NCBI GenBank assembly: GCA_937981555.1
Contig: CALJOK010000009.1
Coordinates: 1 to 48,575, forward strand
Length of the DNA: 48,575 nucleotides
Origin: an uncultured Saprospiraceae bacterium
GTDB taxonomy: Bacteria; Bacteroidota; Bacteroidia; Chitinophagales; Saprospiraceae
Direction: 5' to 3'
Shown in pieces: positions 48,364-48,575 of the stretch (position 1 is its first letter; each line of letters opens with the position of its first letter). The translations under genes were made by a program, and so were the position numbers. Under the pieces are notes generated by a model. The model did no database searches. It was not told the DNA's origin and was given only the letters and a program-made list of their open reading frames with translations.

Positions 48364-48575
48364 AAGAATTTGATTTGAATGAAAACTAATCTAGTTATTT
48401 AACTATGCTCTTTTTTGTAAAAAAGTAAATGTAGAATAGACATTATTCTAAATGAGATTTTAGCTCCATTTAATTTTAGATTGATATTTTCTAAAAGGAC
48501 TACAGACTCTAAAATTATGAAGACCGACACAAATGTTTAAGATTTGGTCTCTAAAATGTTGGCGAAAGTGCCTGC

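Noticed and set aside
48537-48575. Possible minus-strand gene tail at the right edge (GTFANILETKS, then stop)
   Set aside because: Only 12 codons are visible, and a second frame is also open, so coding cannot be judged.
1-48575. tRNA or rRNA genes
   Set aside because: I saw no cloverleaf-like sequence with conserved TTCGANTC-type arms and no rRNA segments; a covariance search would be needed for certainty.

Overview
The window looks like a chromosomal stretch of an AT-rich member of the Bacteroidota. Evidence for the phylum: a GWxTD-domain protein, a GldM C-terminal-like protein, DUF4105, DUF2520 and DUF4956/CotH proteins, a small RRM protein with a glycine-rich tail, many lipoproteins and outer-membrane barrels, and repeated promoter -7 boxes of the TAnnTTTG type. 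A Saprospiria-like organism is a guess only. I found no rRNA, tRNA, CRISPR array, complete insertion sequence or prophage; gene order and composition look like an ordinary core/accessory mix.

Layout. 1-5.6 kb: the tail of a truncated gene, a PKD-type membrane protein, a translationally coupled CotH/DUF4956 pair on the minus strand and a membrane-anchored coiled-coil protein. 5.8-6.2 kb: rplS with its own promoter and terminator. 6.3-8.8 kb: a minus-strand SDR plus M1 peptidase pair. 9.0-13.0 kb: a plus-strand run of phosphoesterase, lipoprotein, GldM-C-like and GWxTD proteins. 13.4-18.8 kb: a secreted protein, a PlsC-like acyltransferase, and a minus-strand group of glycosyltransferase, YD-type repeat protein and TspO-like protein. 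19-24 kb: S41 peptidase, then WbqC and a bacterial dynamin. 24.3-26.8 kb: a cysteine-rich protein with a structured leader, a small zinc-ribbon-like protein and a SARP/BTAD regulator. 26.9-29.1 kb: uridine kinase, a DUF481 barrel and an RRM protein. 29.2-33.6 kb: a minus-strand cytochrome c maturation operon (CcmE, a very large CcmF, DUF2520, a small protein). 33.8-37 kb: envelope proteins and an FtsE-type ATPase. 37-38 kb: a 1.05-kb gene-free, very AT-rich gap with a possible folded RNA. 38-48.4 kb: barrel protein, DUF255 thioredoxin-like protein, DUF458 protein, ChbG-type deacetylase, lipoprotein, a six-hairpin glycosidase, MarR regulator plus 4-hydroxyphenylpyruvate dioxygenase, and a DUF5684 membrane protein.

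Working connections. CcmE carries C-P-S-K-Y where classical CcmE has its heme-binding histidine, which fits the CxxxY variant of system I, and it sits directly before CcmF. The MarR gene is directly upstream of hppD, whose promoter carries a perfect 15-bp palindrome just after the -7 box, a likely operator. CotH and DUF4956 overlap by ATGA. Most of the remaining novelty is in the gaps: dispersed palindromes, a 106-bp snap-back element, a structured leader before the cysteine-rich protein, and a candidate three-way junction. No complete new defence or biosynthetic system is evident.
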